From Branchiostoma floridae (lineage: Eukaryota; Chordata; Leptocardii; Amphioxiformes; Branchiostomatidae), in contig NC_049983.1 of the NCBI RefSeq assembly GCF_000003815.2, forward strand, positions 8,318,157 through 8,382,156: DNA of 64,000 bases, read 5' to 3'. A program made the translations under genes and the position numbers. A model generated the notes under the pieces. That model saw nothing but the letters and a program-made list of their open reading frames with translations. It did not search any database and was not told the origin of the DNA. How positions within the stretch are numbered: position 1 is the first letter of the stretch; every line of letters starts with the position of its first letter. Shown piece by piece: positions 59,399 through 64,000 of this stretch.

Positions 59399-62300
59399 TC
59401 ATTGGTACGCCGGCTGTCCCCCGAAGGGCGGGGCCTGTTTGGGCGGGAGCTGGGTGGGGTCCTCCATCTCGGTGGGACTGATGGGTTTGAACTGTTCCGC
59501 TGACATCCTGGTGATGAGGATCCCCACGCCTTCTATCAACGCCAGCAGCACTCCACCAATCACAGCAGACCCTGCCATGGCTGCCCAACCACCTGGGGTC
59601 AAGACAATATCATCATGTTAGATGTGTAGAAACATTTACGATGATGATAATAGCAATAGTCTTTATTGCACATATGATCACATGATTTAGTGCCTGGATG
59701 TAAGATACTAGTACTAGCAGGGTTGGACAAGTTTGATCAAATTCACTTGTACCGACTTTTCTCTTGCCCGAAATTTAAATAACATTGTTCTATGTATTTT
59801 CACTTTCAGCAATGGAATCATTTTTATATTGGCTCTAGTTTTCTATGGTGACCAAAGCTTGATGCCATGGTTGTGAAAACTAGCAAGTTTATCAAAATCT
59901 CACTCATGGAAAAATCTTACTTGCCCAATTGGGCAAGTGGTGTAGGACATGCGCTTGCCCAATCAGCACTCACACTTGCCCGGGACAATCGGACTAGTGA
60001 ACTTGTCCAACCCTGACTAGTAGAAAGTATGGAACACTATGCATAAAAACACTACACTATTGGTAACCTATATACCTAACAGTTTCTTTTCTCTTATTGA
60101 AACACATGGAAATATAACTACATGCTGTAAATGTTTCCCTCGTTCAACCTAAAGATGGTAAAGGATTGTTGCTGATTGGTTTTAAAACCAAAACACACAA
60201 CCATCTACCATGTTACCAAATGGTGCATCATTAGGTTGCTACGGTTTGCTAATTCACCTAAATCAATCATATGCCATGTCCAACTGCAGGCCTTGGCTGT
60301 GACCTCTAAATTTTGGGCATTTATTGACAAGAAATATCAATACTACTGATGACAAAATTTCTGTAGGTTTGTGCATTTAACGAAAGGGATAGATGGTGCA
60401 TAGTACAACAGTGCATGACAATGACATACCCTGTGTGTGTGAGCAGTTGTGCTACCATTCAGCCCATGTTAACATAGTCAATAGGAAGTTTCCACACAAT
60501 TTGATAACATTAACAACAAAGTACAACTCACTTCTTGCTGCCAAAACTCCCCCTGTGACTGCACCACTAGCTATAGAGTTCCACGGGTCCTCCTTTTTTC
60601 TTAGATACACCATGCCGCAATCAAACGTTGAGAACAAGCCTCCCCAGATGGCAAAATTTCCTGGAAAAAGAAAACACAAAATGTGATAGACATCTCAATT
60701 GTTACTGTCAATCCAACTACTAACTACATGTATGTCCAACAGTAGTATATGGAACAACATTATAAAAGTAATATGTTGTCACATGATGAAAAGCCACCAT
60801 TCAGGATTAAATGAAAGCACAACAACATAGACCCTTTTTCTGTGCAAAAAACTTCACAAACCCATAGGAACTGCAGTTCTTGTTAGCTACTTGACAATAC
60901 CTTGAAATACAGGTTAGTTGTTGCTCAAGTTTCCCTTTGAATTTGCAGGTCATCGCATCACGATCAGGCGTTAGTTACTCACCCCCTGTAATTGGTGCCC
61001 TCATCTTCACAGCTGTCAGACTCCCCAGTGCTCTGTGCCTCCAGCCCTGTGAACCAAACAAGTCAAGTGAATATCATAAACACAGCATAGAGAATTCAAA
61101 ATGGTAGAAGAAGAACACTCCCATGGCAGTTTACATTATCCTCATGGACTCTTACACTTACAGTGCTTACACTTACAAAGTTACAGTGTAAGAAAAGCAT
61201 GTTGTAATCTACTGAAGAGGTTTCTGTAAATTTTGAGGATCTACTATTAAAGTATTTATGCTTTTATGGTTTAGGCTTGTCAATTACCAGACCATTGCCT
61301 TTCCTGGTAATACCACATGTGTCAGGCAAATTTGCATTGGATTTGGATACTAGTGCCAGATCATGCACAATGACCATCTGTGATCGGATATGCCTTCTTA
61401 CAGATCCAAGCCCCTGACATGTTAACATTTCTTGTCTCCACCATGCTAATTTATGTGTCAGGGGCCTCAGTTGGATCATTCAAAGGGCTTTTGCCCAACA
61501 CTATGACATGAAGGATGGTTCGATCAAGCGTCTACAAAGTACTCACTGCTGGAGCGTTTCTGAAGCCCTTGATACTCTGGAACACCCCTCCCCCGATGGC
61601 ACCCATAGTGAAGGCACCACCACAGTCATCTACGATTCTGTACGGGCTGAAGCAAAGATGATAATGTAAATGTTGGAACGATCAAAACAAATTTATACAT
61701 GTAGTTACCCTGGGAAAACCAAACTCATATTTCTAAGAAGCAATACGTGCCACACGCGCGCCCGCAACTATACACCAGCCCCATTATCCAGCTGGCCTCT
61801 CACGATAGTTGGGGACAGCTGGATCGTCTGGCGGGTGTTAATTGCGGGGGCACGTGTGGCGGGGATCGGTAGCGAACCCTTTCCGCACAGGCTCAAATCA
61901 GTCTGGTTTCCCAGGGTAACATCAACTGGATTACATGATTTGGCAGATTTTGAAAGATTTACAAAGCTATTCTGTTGCTTGAGTAACTGTTATCTCAATG
62001 AGGTTAGTTACCTTGTGTACCTTACAATCTATCTGTAACTTACAGTGTAAGCCTATTTTGAACCATCTTCGTTTATACTTATAGTCTCCATATAACGTTA
62101 TGACTGTTTTGAGACACCAGATATACAAATATGGGGACAGTTGCCAGACACCATAAAATGACATGAAAGATATAGAGTATGACTTTACAATAGAAAATGT
62201 GCTGTATACAATTATACCGGCATAAGGTTATACCGTATATCATTGATTTCACATGTTGCAATCGAAAAATTTATGAGTACCGACCCTGACGTCATGTACA

Positions 62301-62511
62301 TGCACTCCGGTGAGGTCACCAAACATCACGACTTTCAAACCGGTCTTACTCAAAATACATAACATCTGACGTCCTAAAATTCCTCCCATTCAATCCCTGT
62401 TACCTTCGGTACTATTCCGTATCATTTTATTTCTGAAACACCGTTTCTAACGGTAGAAATCGTGGAAAATGTAACCCGAACTCACCATGGCTCACGTGCG
62501 TACTCCTCCAT
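59399..62511 (-). CDS. TIMM17: Mitochondrial import translocase subunit TIM17 (170 aa, 5 exons)
   Basis: Core membrane subunit of the TIM23 complex, which passes presequence proteins across or into the mitochondrial inner membrane. Exons in transcript order: 62511-62486, 61646-61547, 61046-60983, 60660-60532, 59592-59399; all GT-AG, phases fit. It begins [20 protein letters not shown], almost the vertebrate start. The glycine-rich first membrane helix ([17 protein letters not shown]), [39 protein letters not shown] and [17 protein letters not shown] follow in the family order. The N-terminal Cys and the DC before GGAF are conserved, as is the later FDC. The length is within one or two residues of the human proteins. 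It cannot be assigned to the vertebrate A or B paralogue, which probably split later. Confidence 0.96.
59718..60015. mobile_element. MITE with CAGGGTTGGACAAGTT ends
   Basis: The left CAGGGTTGGACAAGTTTG is inverted at the right as GAACTTGTCCAACCCTG. CTTGCCC/GGGCAAG blocks fill the right half. ACTAGTA occurs on both sides, a possible imperfect duplication. A partial copy overlaps the end of the RIC3-like gene at 37974-38095. Confidence 0.85.
61704..61920. mobile_element. MITE with GTTACCCTGGGAAA ends
   Basis: GTTACCCTGGGAAAACCA on the left is inverted as TGGTTTCCCAGGGTAAC on the right. GC-rich inner arms (CACACGCGCGCCCGC and GCGGGGGCACGTGTGGCG) surround a TAGTTGGGG core. It is in intron 1 of TIMM17, with a partial relative at about 35785-36005. 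Confidence 0.85.
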
Positions 62512-62691
62512 CTTGGTGACCTTACGCAATTCCCTGCATTCATTGCGAGTCTCGTCTTGATCAAAATCTCGCGAGATGTCGAAACGAGAGTTCACGAATT
62601 TGAGCTGAGATTTCGCGCCAAATTTTGCATTGGCTGATCAGGGAGTCTGGTTAGGTAATCTTGTAAGGTTTGAGTGTATTTACACCTCATC
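62512..62691. promoter_or_regulatory. Probable bidirectional promoter, TIMM17 / RAD18
   Basis: The start codons of the two divergent genes are 180 bases apart. The interval contains two TCTCGCGAGA-like motifs (ATCTCGCGAGAT at about 62566-62577 is a palindrome). This motif is known from TATA-less bidirectional housekeeping promoters of animals. No TATA box is evident. Confidence 0.7.
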
Positions 62692-64000
62692 ATGTCATCG
62701 TTTGCCAGTTCTGGAGACTGGCCTGAGAACTTCAAGCAGTTGAAGGTTTGTCTTCGACTTTTTGTAATGAGTTTGATGTGAAACTTTGATATCGGGGGAC
62801 AAGCCAAGACAGACCGGCTAGCAGAAAGGGGGAGGGGGGGCCGTACCCATTCATCATCCTATGATGATGTTACGAGACCTTACGAAAGTCATGATTTGTG
62901 AGGAAAATGGGTGAGGATGATATATAAGTTTGAACTTAAGTTCTATCTTGTCTTACATAACATATTTGCTGTCAAACATCATTTTAGCTTGGGGATCACA
63001 GAATCACTATGTTATGAAGATGATGATAACGTTAAAATTTATACATCTATAATTATGAAGGAATAAGATGTTGATCATGTAACTTGTTACAGATTTAGTT
63101 GAAGATACACTATGACATAGTAGCATGTTGACCAGTTAATCATTTACTTTACATCGCAATTCTGATGTTATAAGAATGTAACGTTAACAGTTAAAGAAAT
63201 AGATATAGAATACATCACAGTGTGATCATGTGAATAGGATCATCCGAATGCCGTCTATCAATGCAAAATGTGCCAAAAGTTGAAAGAATTTGCTATCTTC
63301 AAGGATATAACGTCCTTGGTATTTTGAAGCAAAGTACCAATCATTGTCAAAATCTCATATTTGAATTTTCAACATTAGTGCATAACTGTGTTGTAACCCA
63401 AAACATCACCCTGTCTGCATCATTACATTATCAAATGGCCCAGGTATGACATGATTTATGTTACATATCATTATGTCATCTGTGCTGTTGACTTATCACT
63501 GGTAATGTTGTTATAGACCATAGACGACCTGCTGCGCTGCCCGATCTGTTACGAGTACTTTGACATCACCATGATCATTCCTCAGTGTTCACACAACTGT
63601 AAGTACACAATCAAACATTTCAAGATTGAACATAATATTGTCCTTTTTGAAGACTGTGTGACTTTTATAAGGTTTCCATCTCCAGCTTTTGCCCTCATCA
63701 TCATATCTTGCCTCTGGCTCCAACCGTTCCAGTGATGGGAAGTGATATTGGACTTGCAGCATAGATTTTGCGCTGGCTTGGATGTGCTGCCTCTTTTTAT
63801 GTATCCAAGTAATTTTGTTGTTGTCTCTTTTCTTTTTACATATAGACTGTTCCCTGTGTATCAGAAGATATTTAAATTACAAGACCCAGTGTCCAACCTG
63901 TGGAGTGGTGAGTAGAACTTGGTTCATGATTGCCTAACCATGTTTTTTTGTGAACAGTATACAATGTAAGACACAGTTCAGGGTTCTCACGAGGACTTTT
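62692..64000 (+). CDS. RAD18: RAD18 E3 ubiquitin ligase, first three exons (3'-partial)
   Basis: RAD18 with RAD6 mono-ubiquitinates PCNA at stalled replication forks and so starts translesion synthesis. Exons: 62692-62745 (MSSFASSGDWPENFKQLK), 63517-63598, 63846-63907; GT-AG borders, phases fit; the gene continues past the right edge. The start of exon 2, TIDDLLRCPICYEYFD, then MIIPQCSHNYCSLCIR and YKTQCPTCGV, give a complete C3HC4 RING almost identical to vertebrate RAD18. The zinc finger, SAP and RAD6-binding parts would lie downstream. The remaining sequence to 64000 is intron. Confidence 0.95.

Overview
The window looks like chordate nuclear DNA, most likely an amphioxus (Branchiostoma). 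The genes are intron-rich with GT-AG junctions, the introns are packed with small inverted-repeat elements and tRNA-derived SINEs, and two proteins are remodelled versions of innate-immunity/TRIM families of the kind amphioxus is known to have expanded. The species is inferred from gene content and was not tested. I see no bacterial operon, CRISPR array, rRNA gene or intact tRNA gene.

Layout. 652-14771 (+): a glycoside hydrolase family 31 alpha-glucosidase, 22 exons visible, N-terminus beyond the left edge. 15576-26246 (-): a 14-exon gene whose exons join in one frame to give about 1121 residues in the order acidic N-terminus, fibronectin III, death-effector domain, membrane segment, NB-ARC ATPase, TPRs. 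29328-34093 (-): a seven-exon SAM-domain protein with a Cys/His-rich tail resembling the end of piggyBac transposases. 36833-38008 (+): an intronless RIC3-like acetylcholine-receptor chaperone whose last codons and stop lie inside a transposon end. 42011-49279 (-): a ten-exon gene joining a TRIM9/67-like RING, B-box, coiled-coil and COS region to a complete Rab11-like GTPase. 49540-57919 (+): a mitochondrial quinone-oxidoreductase-like protein, interrupted by a 415-base assembly gap. 59399-62511 (-): TIMM17. 62692-right edge (+): the start of RAD18.

The TRIM-Rab gene and the oxidoreductase are head to head (260 bp apart), as are TIMM17 and RAD18 (180 bp apart); each pair probably shares a promoter region. 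The GH31 and NB-ARC genes converge at their 3' ends.

Two observations stand out. First, the TRIM9-like/Rab11-like chimera and the FN3-DED-TM-NB-ARC-TPR protein are unusual domain architectures, each supported by reading-frame continuity at every splice junction. Second, tandem repeats repeatedly involve splice-acceptor/exon-head segments. The P-loop exon head of the NB-ARC gene is present seven times, the Rab switch-II exon head five times, a SAM exon head about twice, and a 27-bp minisatellite runs straight into an acceptor of the oxidoreductase gene. The genes are otherwise functionally unrelated.
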